Positions 46,723 through 59,545 are shown, numbered from the stretch's first letter. The stretch: 64,000 nt of DNA from Muscardinus avellanarius (GCA_963383645.1 OY726563.1:29048821-29112820); one strand, 5' to 3'. Program-made: numbers and translations. The notes: generated from the sequence alone by a model not told the origin.

Positions 46723-46911
46723 AATCTAGCCGGGTGTGATGGTGCATGCTTGTAATCCCCACGCTTGGGAGGTGGAGACAGGAGGATCGCACAGGTTGGA
46801 AGCCTGCTACACTGGCTTAAAAGGACCTGTTTCCCAATAAGCAAAGTAGAGAATAGGTCTGGGAATGTAGCCCAGAGGTAGAGGGTTTCCAGGAACCCCC
46901 GTACCACAAAA
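46723..46911 (+). mobile_element. B1-ID type SINE, variant with altered B-box region
   Basis: Sense copy of the variant also at 13750 and 57730: 'cttgggaggtggagacagga', 'gggaatgtagcccagaggta', 'ggtttccaggaacccccgta'. Confidence 0.9.
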
Positions 46912-49323
46912 ATAAAAAATGGAAATTTATATATCAACTGTGTGGAATATAATCTATAATTGATACAGAAGGTAGAATTGAAAAAAGAGTATATAAATTC
47001 CCATAAATAAGATACAAAAGTGGTATTTCATATCCCTTTTCACAGGTGAGAGTATCTTAAACTATTTGAGCTATGTTCCCATAGTACTTATAAAACCTAT
47101 TTTTGTCCAAACTGAAAGACTAATATTCTCTCATTATGTAAAGAGAGAAAATTAAAGCAAAGGAGGATCAGAAAAAAAAAACAATGAGAAAAGAGACTCA
47201 GGGAGGACTCTAAGAAACTGTTCACACCAGTATTTATTGTTCCATTTAAATAAATAAATACTCCTATGTATCCTTTTAAAAGGGCACATTGCTTATATTT
47301 TTAACTCTGCTTTCTTTGAGGCACATAGATACTTCTCATATCTCTTATATATTTTCCTCCTAGACAGCTGGTCATTATTTAGTTTTTAAAAATTTAGATT
47401 GTTTATGGGAAGGCTGAAGGGTGGAAAGCTAATGTAAAATGAATAAGAATGAAACACCAAATTCTTGGCTGGTCAGAATCAATTGAAACAAATCACACTG
47501 GGCAGATTAAAAAAAAACAAAAGTACAGTGTCAAAATTCACATTTTAGAATTGTTTTCCTTCAACTATTCTTTAGTGGCACCATTTTCTCTTCCTGCTTA
47601 TTGTCTACAGATACTTCATGCATTGCATAATTATAAAAGATCCCACTGTTATTTCCATATTTTATTAAGTTCATTTTTAATCATGCACATATCATAACCA
47701 TCATATATAGTATGTGTATTACTATCCAGGCCCATGCATCATACTAAGTAAATTAAAGGTTTATAAAAATGAAAGAAATACATACTCCATCCTTATTTTC
47801 CAAGCATTTCAGTCTTTCAAGTATGGCAACTGTGGGGTGACAAAATGAAGTGAATAAGTAAATATTAAGTACAGCTAACTTGTATTGAACATTTTCACTG
47901 TGTTGCTTACTGTGTTAACTTATTTCTGCAGCAGTAAATTTAATCTAGTCAACACATAATGTACTAGGTACAATTTCAGTTCACAAATGAACCCAAGGTT
48001 AAAAGAGAGGAACTGTTCAAAGAGTAAATAAATTGTAGAGATCCCATTTCAACTGGGCACTGGCTCCATATCCCATATTTCTAGCTCCTGGCCTAGAAAA
48101 TGGAACACAGGCCACCTACAATCCTGGATCTTCAATAAGGTGTCACTTGAGTTCTATCTAAAATAAATAGGACATAATCAAAAGAAATTACAGAGACAAA
48201 GATATGCTGGGAATGTCTTCCTGGTACAGGGGGAATTGAAGCTAATAGTAACTTAGGCAACACCCTTGAAGAATAAAATAAATTACTAAACTGTGTTATG
48301 AAAGTGTTACCTATAATGACAAATGGCATTTACTGGGAAAAATAGAAGAATAAGAGGAGGTTTGAAAGCCAATAGGAAGCTTCTAGGTCATTTTACATTC
48401 TTCTTGTCCTCACCTGTCCTAAGCAAGGCTCCAGTAGAGGTGGGCACTATTGCTACATGATTTCTTCATCCTCTACTAGGCATTTTATCTGTTTTCTGGG
48501 CACCATGGATGTAATTGTAGCTCTCATTACTTCCTCTGTTTGTCAATGCTGGTTTTCAACTGCTTCTAAAATGTCAAAACTCTGTTCCATAAAGAGATCA
48601 GAAAGAATTTTGCTCCCTTTCTGTGTTACACACTATGTTAGGTTCAAGTTGGCAACAAGCAAGGACCCCTTACATTCTGCTTTTCTTTTCAAAGAGGTTT
48701 TAGTGAAATTAGTACTTCGATAATTACACTCACTTTTGCTTTCAGGCTTAGATATGAATTCATCAAGAGTTACTCTCTAGATGCATCTTCATATCTGCCT
48801 ACACTGAAATTAGACTGATTCCTTTGATAACAGACTTAAGACTAAACATACCTGCTTAATTAAGGCTTCCTTTAAAAAGAACTATCACCAATAAATTCCT
48901 CAAGTCCTTTTAAAGAGGAATCTGGTGGCTTATGTGACTAGCTATTTAGACTGCCTGGAGAGTATAAATCCTGCTGTGTACAAAGAATAAGTTCAACCTT
49001 CCCTACCACCTCTGCAATATGTGCATTGAAGCTGAAATAATCTAGCTGATGATTACAAGCAGCTTCTCCTACCATTCCTCCATTAAATTCCCCATCTACC
49101 AGCACCCTCTGTTCAAAATTAAAAACACAAAAATAAGACATTGCATTCTTTGAGAGCAAATAACTTCCAATTACAGGAGAGAGGCAGAAATGATTCTAAA
49201 TAAAACCTAAAATTAAAGATACGCATGTGGTAGAACATCATAGAACTGAATAGAGAATTATTAGCTATCTACAGAGAAGGACATGCATTAGATTTGGGAA
49301 GCAAATATAGTTTCTTACCTGAG

Positions 49324-49327
<4 letters not shown>
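46912..49327. other. Stretch without gene
   Basis: AT-rich DNA, free of repeats that I can name. Frames at 48457-48723 and elsewhere lack family features. Confidence 0.5.

Positions 49328-49365
<38 letters not shown>
49328..49365 (+). repeat. (GT)n microsatellite
   Basis: 38 bp of GT. Confidence 0.95.
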
Positions 49366-49366
<1 letters not shown>

Positions 49367-49399
49367 TAGTGAGAATTGATACAAAGATAATTATATCTC

Positions 49400-49532
49400 T
49401 GCCCTACACCTTAAGATGCATTTTTATTTTTTCTATTTTGAAAGAAAATTTCACTAAGTTGTATAGGTCCTCATTATGTTGCTCAGTCTCCTAAGTACTG
49501 AGATTACAAGCATGCACTACCATGTGTTGTTT
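49400..49532 (-). mobile_element. SINE, antisense, partial
   Basis: 'gccctacaccttaagatgca', 'tttcactaagttgtataggt' and 'gagattacaagcatgcacta'. Confidence 0.75.
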
Positions 49533-50869
49533 AGCAGATTTTCAAAGGATGATAAACAAATAATCAAGATAGAGGAGTGAAGAGTGGTGAGTATAAGTAA
49601 AACTACAGAGGGAGGAGGGAAATCATTGAACTGAGACAAAAAAATCAAAAGTCACATGCGAGATCCTCAAAGAATATTGAATGTGTGGAGGAGTGAATGA
49701 ATAGTTGGCAATTGAATATATTTTTAATATGTTATAGTTTCCAGTAAATGAATGTATAATTATTTTATGTACTTTTCATAATGGTCTTGTAGAAAGGTAG
49801 GATTTTATGACACATTTTACAGATGATACATTTGAGGTCCTAAGATGTTAAAAATGCCACAGAAGTGACAACTAAAATGCTAGCCAAGTTCCATAAATGT
49901 GCTATTGCTACTTCAGTGACCACATGATAGCATTAATGATGTCCATCAGAATTAGTGGTGGGGACAGATGTGATCCCCTGACTTCTTGACCTGTGTGTGT
50001 TAGAACTTCTATTTTCACCCTAGCTTTTAGTTTAGATGCCAAATGGTAAAAGCTTGGTTTTGAATTATCTTTTTTTCAAAAGTCCCATACATTATGCCCA
50101 GCCATGTGAAAGGCCAGATTAATTTATTGACATATTCTAGTTTTGTGAAAATCCTTGTAGTTACATCTGCATTCTCAAATGCTACCATGAACCCAACAGC
50201 TATAATATCAAATATAATGTGATATAATAGGTTTCTACAACTTCATAAACTTATAATAGATAATAATTTTACTCTGTTAAAAAGTGATTATTGATGACTG
50301 TCTTCTGGATAGGAATCATCTGCTTTTTCCTCTTATAAGTACTTTATTTCTAGTAGATATTGGCAATGTCATCCATTGTTTAAATTAAACCTTGCAGACA
50401 TCACAAGTGATTAAAGCCATGAATTTAAGCATCAATGTCAAGAATAACTGGCAAAAAATACACCAGAGAATTTCTTGCAGAAAGAGAGTAGACCAGCTCA
50501 AGAAAATAAGGCAAAATAGTTTGATATGCATGCAAATAGTTCTATCAGAGACTATTGAAATTAGAGATAAATGAAACTTGGAGGGATATCATTAATGTGA
50601 AGATTTATCAGATTTCCACTGAAAATACTCATTATCAGCCTACCAGAAAAAATATATCATAAAGAAAAGAGTGATAAAAAATATTGCATGATCATTGTCT
50701 TAATATGTCTAGAAAGTAGTGTGAAGGAATAAAGTGTGAAGGTTAACTCAAAAGTCACTGTAGAGAGAAAATTCCATTCAGACTAAGTGAAATGGAAAAT
50801 TGATTCATGTGACAAAGGAAAAGGAAAGACTGTGGGAAACTGCTGACAGGATTATACTGAAAATAAAAC
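49533..50869. other. Stretch without gene
   Basis: AT-rich; nothing recognised. Confidence 0.5.
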
Positions 50870-51052
50870 TCTAAGCTAGGCATGGTGATAGATACCTATA
50901 ATCTCAGTACTTGGGAAGCTAAAACAGGAGAATTGCAGGTTCTAGGCCATAGTCAGCAACTTACCAAGACAATGTTTCAAAAAATTAAAAAGTAAAAATG
51001 GTCTAGGGGTGTGGCTCAAAGTTAGAAAACCCTTGACTCAGTTTCCAGTAAC
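50870..51052 (+). mobile_element. B1-ID type composite SINE, diverged
   Basis: Sense ('ctaagctaggcatggtgata', 'ctaggggtgtggctcaaagt'). Confidence 0.82.
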
Positions 51053-51253
51053 AACAAAAGAAATTATATTTCTATTTTGATATAAATTAATACTTGCATC
51101 TTCTTGTTTTACTTGTCCTAAATATATAAGTTGCAAAAATAATCATATTTATTGTCTTGCTAATGTATTGTAATAAAGATACTGATTTTATTTCAATTCT
51201 GTGATCCACTGAATCTATGTTCTGGAAAAGAATTTCAATGCAAACACATATTA

Positions 51254-51345
51254 CTAGCCAGGCATGGTCGTGACATACTTGTAATCCCGGTATTTGGAAG
51301 GTTGAGGATGAACTCAAACCTGTGATCCTCCTCACAGGTGGTTGC
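51254..51345 (+). mobile_element. SINE fragment (B1-like start)
   Basis: 'agccaggcatggtcgtgaca' and 'gtaatcccggtatttggaag'; truncated. Confidence 0.7.
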
Positions 51346-51449
51346 TGTATCCTCTCAATTCTAAATATTAATAATCACTGTTTCATTGGCAAGCCCATTT
51401 TTACTACAAACATGTATTTTCATATACTTATATTAAAAATGAGAGATTT

Positions 51450-51649
51450 AAGCAGGCATGGTGGTGCCTGACTATAATTCCAGTATTTTGGTGGCTGACA
51501 TAAGAGGATTGCTGGTTCCAGGACAGGTTAAACAAGTAGTGAAACACTCATCAACCTAGTGAGACCCTGTTTCAAAATGAGAAAAATAAACATATATGTG
51601 GCTGGAGGTTTAGCTCAGAATAGAATACTTCTGAGTTTAATCCCCAGTA

Positions 51650-51650
<1 letters not shown>
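51450..51650 (+). mobile_element. B1-ID type composite SINE
   Basis: Sense ('aagcaggcatggtggtgcct', 'gtgagaccctgtttcaaaat', 'gagtttaatccccagtacca'). Confidence 0.85.

Positions 51651-51685
<35 letters not shown>
51650..51685 (+). repeat. (CA)n microsatellite
   Basis: 36 bp of CA grown from the 3' end of the preceding SINE ('cagtaccacaca'). Confidence 0.96.
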
Positions 51686-51688
<3 letters not shown>

Positions 51689-52044
51689 ATTTATTATTAC
51701 ATCATATATTTTTATAAATTTGAGATTATCTTTTATTCATAACACAACTGAATAACATTATTTATACATATTAAGAATAAAAATATTCTAAATAAATTGG
51801 CTCACCAAAAGTGACGAATAACTAACTGTATTTTACAAAGCCTGTAGTATAGGTTGTATTAATTGATTCATATCTGTTTGACAATTAGTATTTGATTAAT
51901 ATATGTTCATATACATGGCAAGATTTGTTCTAAGGTTTAATTTATCTTTATGAAAAGGACTTAAGGGGAAGCACTTTTTCACAATCATTAACAATTTTGG
52001 GGCAGTGCTATCTGTCAAAAATTAATCAAGGGTTGATTTTTGTG
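51686..52044. other. Stretch without gene
   Basis: AT-rich; nothing recognised. Confidence 0.5.
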
Positions 52045-52285
52045 TGTGTGTTTGTGGTACTAGAGATTGAATGCAGGGACTTTTTACTTCTGAGCTGTAC
52101 TCCCAGCCCTATTTTATTTTGTACTTTGAAATAGGATCTAAGTATGTTCCAATGAGAGTAACTTGTTTCAAATATTAAATAGCTTGTTTCACAATAAAAA
52201 TAAAAAGGCCTGGAAACTGAAATCCTCTTATTCCAATTTTCCAAGAACTGGGATTACAGGCATTCACCCATCACTTCCAACAAAT
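52045..52285 (-). mobile_element. B1-ID type SINE, antisense, rearranged centre
   Basis: ID half ('gtggtactagagattgaatg', 'ctgtactcccagccctattt') and far end ('aactgggattacaggcattc') are present, but the B1-like centre is replaced by unrelated sequence. Confidence 0.7.
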
Positions 52286-54172
52286 TAAGGATTATTTAAT
52301 CCTTGATCCTATCTGAATTTTTAATCACACACCAAGCCCTAGTATTGGGTCCTGGGACATTTAATACAAAACTTAACTGCCTTAATCAATCCTGCCAATT
52401 ATTTTACTTTCCCTAATGGTAGTGCATGGGATATATATCAAGACAGGGGCAGAAAACCATTCTCAATCTTCTGATTTGAATACATATGCCACAACCTCTA
52501 CAATTGTTCCCTTCAATTATGTGTTTATAGGAGTATTAGGCTTTCAAAATTCTTGTTTGTTTTTGAGTTTAAGAAGAATCTACTTGTAAATTTATTTGAC
52601 TTCTTTATCCTCAGCATAATTAGCCCTCCTCTATGAGGGAAAGATCTCAGATGATTTTTTAAAGGAGAGAAGAAAGGCTTTGATTATTATCAAAATATTT
52701 TATTTTGTCACACCTATAACAAAGAACTGTATGACTGGATATTGGGTAACATTTTATAGGATTTATATTAGCTTATGTTTAAATCTAATTCTTATTATGA
52801 AAATTGAAGGTCTGATATGTTAAATGGTTTACCTTAGAAGTCAGTGATAAATAGTAACCTTGTGAACAGAAAAGTACAGTAATTTGTAATTCTGGAAACT
52901 CAAGATCTTGGAATGGAGAAATGGAAAGGGGCTTCTAACGAGCTCAATATCAATAATTCACAAACATGACTATATATTAGAATCAACTACAATGATATTT
53001 AAATTACATATGACTCTCTCAAATCAAGACTGAAGTTTTGGCAGGCCTAGAGGAGGTTCCACACCTCTTTAAAAATAATCTTCATGCATAATATTTATAT
53101 TTTAAAATAAAGTTTTTATTTAATGTGCATATATAGAACACATTTAATCTATCTCAAATATGACCATCCCTCAGTACTTTTCCATCAACTCTTTCCTGGT
53201 CTTCCAAAGACCAAATGGGAAATAGCTAAGGAAAGCACTCACTCTGATATAAGCACACACTGAGACAGTGCTTTTAGTGCCTTTTTATTCTTTAGCATTA
53301 TCTAGGATACTTGTTAAAATGTGGGTATGGGGTGTTATTTCTTAGATGTATAATATATCTGTGCATACTTGATACTGAACAATTAACAAAATAATACACA
53401 ATATAATTTTATCTGAGGCCTATCTTTATTATAACCTGTGAGTGAGGCTTCAACACTCTATTCTACTCTTTATCTACATAAAAACTTTTGGCTCCTCTTG
53501 CATATCTACCAAAAATAACTTAATAAATGTACATGACCAAATATATCTTGGTTATTAGGCTTATTCCCACAGGTCTTTTCCTCCAATACTTGCATCTTCC
53601 TTTTGTGGAGACTTCAATCTATTTTCTGATATGGATTTAGAACTTCACCTGGCAATGAGTAGAAAGTGAACATACTTGTCTGTTGTAGAATTTGGCAGGA
53701 TGGCTTATTAAAATATTTTACAAATTATATCTGAGCTTGCTTTTGGAATTATAAACCATCTTCCAAGCCTGCAAAATGAACTGTGATGTTTGCCCAGTGG
53801 AGAATTTTTTGAAAGCACTGAATTTGCTGATTGATAAATGCCTTTTTGGAGAACAGAGAAGGCCTGCCAAGCACAATCTGTCTTCCAATAATTCTCAAAG
53901 AATGCAGATGGCAAGAAGTTTGGGTCTCAAAAGCTCTAAAATCCCAGAGGTCTGTAGAAAGTTTAATTACTTTGCAGATAAAACAGAGGACAGATGTGTG
54001 ACACTGGGTCCAGCAACAAGGTGAATGAACCTTTGTATCTTCCCAAACCATCACTTCTTGGCCTTTTGTATGAACTCCTGTCAATTTAGAAACAAGAAGC
54101 CAAAATTTTTGTACTGAGTTCCATTGCCTATACTTCCAGACAAGGAAGATAAGAACAATTAAGACAAAGTTT
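52286..54172. other. Stretch without gene
   Basis: AT-rich. The frames around 53749-54084 overlap on both strands and show no family feature. Confidence 0.45.
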
Positions 54173-54177
54173 CCAGT

Positions 54178-54665
54178 TGATGGAGGACATGGAAGAAACC
54201 TGAGGAACGAAAGGTTCCAAGAGAGTTAAGGTGGTTTGGTGAAAGGCCAAACTTTCCAAGACTCTGGGTGACTCCTGGTCTTTCCGGGATTTCATGCCCC
54301 CAGCCCACTGGTGAAAGCGGTAATTGGCCGCAATCACACTTTTAATAATCTTTAACCAGGTCTCTTTGTTTCCCCTTGCTCTTGTAATTTCCCTTTAATA
54401 ATTTTGTATTTTGTATTTTGTAAGCACATGACATATGTTCTATATCAATCACTCTGTATTGTACTTTGATGTTTTCTTTCTCATGAAGTCATGATTTTAA
54501 CATAGCTGAAAAAGGGTATAAAAACTTAGTACTAGAGAATAAAGTTGTCAGTTGCCCATCAGGCAATTTTCTGTGTTTTCATTTCAGGGCAGCTGCTCAT
54601 CAGGCAGCTGTTCACGTGTCCATTTCAGGTCTCTCCCTCCCAAGTCCCGGAGACGAATCGCCACA
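54178..54665 (+). mobile_element. Probable solo LTR
   Basis: 488 bp starting TG and ending CA, flanked by CCAGT on both sides (54173-54177 and 54666-54670). It holds a TATA box ('gggtataaaaactt', about 54514) and, 27 bp on, a poly(A) signal ('gagaataaag', about 54536). The U5-like part has two related ~42-bp units, each ending 'catttcagg'. No retroviral genes adjoin it. Family not identified; boundaries rest on the 5-bp duplication. Confidence 0.6.
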
Positions 54666-54670
54666 CCAGT

Positions 54671-55224
54671 CAAGACAATTATTAGAACAGATTCTTTTCT
54701 GATGTGTTGATATCCAATGGAAGTAAACACCAGAGAGAAAAGAGAAAAATACCATAAAGAAAACAGAAGAACTAGAAAATGAGACTGTAAAATTAAGGGT
54801 GATTCTGCCAGGGAACTTAGTTCAGCCTATTAAACCAAGAAAATCTCATTTTTTGTTTTGCTTTGTTCTCTGCTCCAGATTCAGAGAAGCCTAAAATTAC
54901 AGAAAAGCTGGGGAAAATATGCCCTGTCCAATAAAGAACCAAGAATTAACAAAACAAATAAAAAGTCTTCTTATGAGAAAAAAATGTCTTCTACCATGTG
55001 ACAAGGGTTTGGTGTTTTAAATAATGTGTTTATTCTACAATGTTGAAACATATTTTGCAAAATACTAAAATGTCAATATCAACCATAGAAAAGACCCACA
55101 ACTTTTTCAGGGCTGAAACCTCAAATTTATTTTTATTTTTTGGAGAAGGAGGCAAATTTGTATTTAAATTTTTTAGTATTTTAGAAATACTTTTTTTGGT
55201 GCATTGTAGTCTAACATCATAATG
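54671..55224. other. Stretch without gene
   Basis: Nothing recognised. Confidence 0.45.
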
Positions 55225-56370
55225 TAATTCATAGTGATAGTAATATACATACATATAGCACTTGGTGGGCTTTCTTCCAACTCCTTTCCCACTTCCACCT
55301 TCCCCAAACAAGATAATGAGATTGGCATTGATATTCTAAGATTTGTACATAATATCAGTAGAGGTGTTTCCTTCATTTAATTATCTCTCCTCAGCCCTCT
55401 TCTAAAACCACCTCCCCTGTTCCACTAGAGTTTTATTATCTGATGTTCCTCATATCTCACTGACACCCTCGTTTCTGCACATGAGAAAAAATGACTTTCT
55501 GTGATTAACTAATCTCACTTAACCTAATCTTCTCCAGATCCATTCATTTTCCTGAAAAGGACATAACTTTTTATTGTTTATTGTTTATTAAAATTAAATT
55601 GTGTATGTATTCTATAATTTTGCAATCCATTCATCTGTTATTGAACATATAGGTTGGTTCTATAGTTTGACTATTGTGGATTATGCTACTATGAACACTA
55701 TATGCATGTATTACTATAATATTCTGATTTCAGGCCCTTTGTAAAGATATCCAGTAATTATATAGCTGGATTATATGGTGGATCCATTGTTGGTTTTCTG
55801 AAGAATCTCCATACTGATTTTCATAGTGCTACACTAATTTGCAATCTCACCAATAGTGAAGAGTTCATATTTCCCCACGTCTTTACCAGAATTTATTACT
55901 GTTTGCATACCTGATGTTTACCATCTAATTGGTGTTAGATGGAATCTCAGTACAGTTTTGATTTCCATTTCCCTGAATGCTAATGATATTGAACACTTTA
56001 TCATGTATGTATTTTATTTATGTATCTTCTTTTATGAAGTTTCTATTAGTTCATTTAACCATTTCTTTAATGTATTATTACATTTTTACTATTAAGTCTT
56101 TTAAGTAATTTATATATTTTAGCTATTAGTCTTCTATCAGAGGAGTAGCTGGCAAAGATCTCCTATCCTGTAGGCTCTCTCTTTAAACACTTGATGGTTT
56201 CCTTTGATAAACAGAAAACTTTCAGTTTAACACCATCCCATTTATTAATTCTCTAGTTTTAATTTTCTAAACTTTGGAGATCTTATTGATAGAATTTCTA
56301 CCTATGCCTCTATATTGGAATGTTGGGCCTATGCTATTCTCCATTAATTTTAAAGTGAGATGAGATCTCA
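55225..56370 (-). mobile_element. Old L1 3'UTR and ORF2 3' half, antisense
   Basis: 'cttctccagatccattcatt', 'tttgactattgtggattatg', 'gtagctggcaaagatctcct' and 'cttgatggtttcctttgata' read antisense through the L1 3' end into ORF2. Confidence 0.82.
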
Positions 56371-56371
56371 C

Positions 56372-56445
56372 ATTACTTGTTCTCTACTAAGATGTATGAC
56401 CACAAAGCACCAATAAAAATTTTTTAATTCTGAAAAATAATATAT
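56372..56445 (+). mobile_element. L1 3' end stub
   Basis: 'gttctctactaagatgtatg' and 'aagcaccaataaaaattttt' are the last 60 bp of an L1 3'UTR in sense, joined to the antisense L1 at 56370. Together they may be one twin-primed copy. Confidence 0.7.
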
Positions 56446-56915
56446 CTCCAATCAAGAATCCCAGGAAAGAAGAGCACTAAATGGGAGTTATCACAACTTA
56501 CCATCTTAAACACACCTATCTTTGAATACGTCCTTTATTCACAATGTAACAGAATACTGTCTCTCAAAATGTACTTGTTGAAACAGCAGTAAGAGCAGCA
56601 TTATCATTAGATAGACACATGATCAGGAATCTTAAGGACTAATTTTGTTTAATTTTGGTAACAGAAAACCTTTTAAATAGATTTTAATAGGAATTCTATT
56701 TTGGAATATTTTTTATATTTATTACACAAAGTTCTTGTATACCACACCATTACTTAAGATTGTAAATATGTAAGAAAAATGTTTATTTGTAAACATGTAA
56801 ACAAAAAGACAAACACTGGTACATTTCTAATAGTCACATTAAAAATTTGATTCAGATTTCACAAGTTTATCCACTGATAATCTTTTATATTTTATGATCC
56901 AATATAGGATACTTC
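56446..56915. other. Stretch without gene
   Basis: AT-rich; nothing recognised. Confidence 0.5.
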
Positions 56916-56916
56916 A

Positions 56917-57290
56917 TGTTAGTCAGCTGTCTGCCACCATAACAGAATATCTGAAAAAAATCTGAAAAAAAAAGAAGTTTATTTTCACTCAAGATTTCAA
57001 AGGTTGTCTGATTACTTGGCCCCATTATTTGGGGACCTGTGGCAGCAGAGTCAAGTACCATGTCAGGATGTATGTGGTGGAGCAAAGCTACTCACCTCAT
57101 CAATTCCAGGAAGTAAAGAAAGGGAAAGAGGAAGGCAAAAAATACAAATTATACCATTCAAAGAGATACATACTTTTACTGAATTTATTTCAAATAAGCC
57201 CCACCTTCTAAAGTTTCCACCATCACCCAATAGCCTTTTATTTTAGGAATTCTTAATAAGTACATGTCAAAATTATAATATGTAGGGATT
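56917..57290 (-). mobile_element. MaLR-like LTR, antisense
   Basis: 'gttagtcagctgtctgccac', 'gaagtttattttcactcaag', 'ctactcacctcatcaattcc' and 'ctaaagtttccaccatcacc' follow the antisense of the LTR type at 40845. Confidence 0.6.
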
Positions 57291-57414
57291 ATCAACAAAA
57301 TAAGTGTTTTTCAAAATTGGTTGCTCTGAACTTAATTACTGACATGGTTTTTTGTCACATTTCAGCTATATCCTCACAATACCCAAATCAAAAGGAAAAT
57401 ATAAAGAAACTTTT

Positions 57415-57622
57415 TAGCCAGGTATAGTGACATATCCTTGTAACCCCAGCATTTGGGAGGCAGAGACCAGAAGATTGCGGTTTGATGACAGTTTCAGCTA
57501 CTTAGTGAGGACCTTCACAACTCAGTGTGACCCTGTTTCAAAAAATAAAAGGACTAAATAGGACTGAGAGTGTAGCTCAAAGGTAGAATGCCCCTGGCTT
57601 CCATCCCCAGTACCACAAAAAA
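57415..57622 (+). mobile_element. B1-ID type composite SINE
   Basis: Sense, well kept ('gccaggtatagtgacatatc', 'gagtgtagctcaaaggtaga'). Confidence 0.9.
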
Positions 57623-57729
57623 AGGAACTTTCAGTTCTTATTATTTGACTATAGAAAGCCATAAATGTGCATATATTTATATGTTTTTATTCCCTAGCTG
57701 AGTTAACCAGCTATTTTAAGAAAATCTAG

Positions 57730-57917
57730 ACAAATGCCAGGAGTGGTGGCGCACGCTTGTAATCCCCAACTTTGAGAGGTGGAGACAGGAGGATCACACA
57801 GGTTCTGAAGCCAACTGCACTGACTTTAAGAGACCCTGTTTCCAAATAAAAAATATAAAATAGGTATGGGAGTGTAGCCCAGAGGTAGAAGGGCTTCCAG
57901 GAACCCCAGTACCACCA
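57730..57917 (+). mobile_element. B1-ID type SINE, variant with altered B-box region
   Basis: Sense copy with 'gccaggagtggtggcgcacg', 'aggtggagacaggaggatca' and 'gggcttccaggaaccccagt'. Its tail is followed by a second ID half at 57928. Confidence 0.92.
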
Positions 57918-57927
57918 AAAAAAAAAA

Positions 57928-57987
57928 AGGGAGGGGTGTAGCTCAGAGGTCGAATGCCCCTGGGTTCCATCCCCAGATACGCAAAAA

Positions 57988-58022
<35 letters not shown>

Positions 58023-58023
58023 A
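57928..58023 (+). mobile_element. ID half of a SINE with (AAAT)n tail
   Basis: 'ggaggggtgtagctcagagg' and 'cctgggttccatccccagat', then a pure AAAT run (57983-58023). The variant SINE at 57730 probably inserted into, or fused with, this older SINE. Confidence 0.85.
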
Positions 58024-58328
58024 AGGAAATGTAGACCAGAGGTCTTTCTCTGAAGGCTTTGACAGCCTTTCCATATCATGGAGATGAGTTTTTAGCCACA
58101 GTCAACGCACTACCATTAAGTCTAATAATAGATCATCTCACAATGTTTCATAGGGGATTATGAGGCCAAATTAAGTGACACTCAATAAATAGAAAAAATG
58201 TCAAAGGACGAATTAAAAATATTTATTCATTTTATTTTAGAAGTGAAGTGAAATAGTAATATCTGCTGAGGGAATGAGAAATAATGGAAACAATGGACAA
58301 ACTTGAATTTTCCTTCATGCATATTCTT
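58024..58328. other. Stretch without gene
   Basis: Nothing recognised. Confidence 0.45.
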
Positions 58329-58376
58329 GCCTCCCAAATGCTGGGATTACAGGCGTGCGCCACCACGCCTGGCTTA
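58329..58376 (-). mobile_element. SINE end fragment, antisense
   Basis: 'gcctcccaaatgctgggatt' and 'gcgtgcgccaccacgcctgg', only the B1-like start of a young SINE. Confidence 0.85.
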
Positions 58377-58406
58377 TACAGATTTTTATTGAAAATAAAT
58401 GGTATG

Positions 58407-58700
58407 GTCCGGGCTACATGGACCGACCCCAGGAGGGTGGGGGGTGGGGTGGGTGGGGATCCCATAGGCAGCCCCCCATACCTGGAAGGCCCTGAGGTCC
58501 GGACCACAATGGCCCCAACCCCAGGAGGGTGGGCGGGCACGAGCAGGGCACCCTGAGGTGATCCCCCCCACCTGGAAGGCCCGGGAGGTCCAGGCCACAT
58601 GACCCCGAACCCGGAAGGGTGGGGGGGCGTGGGCAGGGCTCCCTTAGTCGGAAACCTCCCACCCAGAAGTCCCCAGAGGTCCAGGCTGCTTGGCCCTGAT
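58407..58700 (+). repeat. 90-bp GC-rich tandem units (composite copy C, 5' module only)
   Basis: 'gtcc' unit starts at 58407, 58497, 58588 and 58679 (spacing 90-91 bp). Each unit holds a 'gaggtcc' boundary, an 'aggagggtggg' core and 'cacctggaaggcc'. Related to the 5' units of copy B. The middle module and VNTR are absent and antisense L1 follows directly. Confidence 0.88.
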
Positions 58701-58711
58701 CCGGGGATGGT

Positions 58712-59545
58712 ATATTCTAGATATTAGTCCTGTATCAGAGGATTATTTGACCAAAATCTTCTCCAATTCTGTTGGCTCTCAATTGAGGTTCTTGATATTT
58801 CTCTTTGATGTACAGAAGCTCTTCAGTTTCATGCAATCCCATGTATTGATTCTCCTTTTAGTTTCTTGTGCCATTGGAGTCTTGTTGAGAAAGTTTTTTT
58901 ATCTGTGCTTATGTGTTGCAGTGTTGGACCTATGCCCTTTTAATGAAGTCTCAAGTTCTCTGGTCTAATTTTCAAGTCTTTGATCCATGTTTAATTGACT
59001 ATTGTGCAGAGTGAGAAAGTGGGATTTATTTCCATTTTTATGCATGTGGTTAACCAGTTTTGCCAACACCATTTGTTGAACAGGCTATATTTCTTCCAGT
59101 GTCTTTTGGCCCCTTTGTCAAAAATCAATTGGCTGTGTGGGGATTTGTTTCTGAGTCTTCTGTTCTGTTCTATTGGTCAATGTATCTGTTTTTGTGCCAG
59201 TACCATGCTGTTTTTATTACTATGGCTTTGTAGTATAGTTTAAAGAAAGGTATTGTGATTTTGCCTGCATAGTTTTGTTTCTGAGAACTACTTTGTCTAT
59301 TCTAGTATTTTTGTTGTTCCAAATAAATTTAAAGACTGATTATTCTATGTCTGTGAGGAATGATCTTGGTAACTTAATGGGTATTGCATTGAATCTGTAG
59401 ATCACTTTGAGAATTGTGACCATTTTGATAATATTTATTCTGCCAATCCATGAAAATGGAAGATTTTTTCATCTTCTAAGGTTTTTTTCATTTTTCCAAT
59501 GTTTTATAATTTTTTGTAGAGATAGCTTACCCCCTTGCTCAAATT
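58712..59545 (-). mobile_element. L1 ORF2 3' half, antisense (main part of a 5'-inverted L1)
   Basis: Antisense of the region that lies at 21405-22240 in the neighbouring L1: 'gtatattctagatattagtc', 'gttaaccagttttgccaaca', 'accatgctgtttttattact'. Joined at about 59550 to sense L1 from further upstream in ORF2. Confidence 0.9.

Noticed and set aside
58232..58662. Proline/glycine-rich frames on both strands
   Set aside because: By-products of the 90-bp GC-rich units at 58407-58700.
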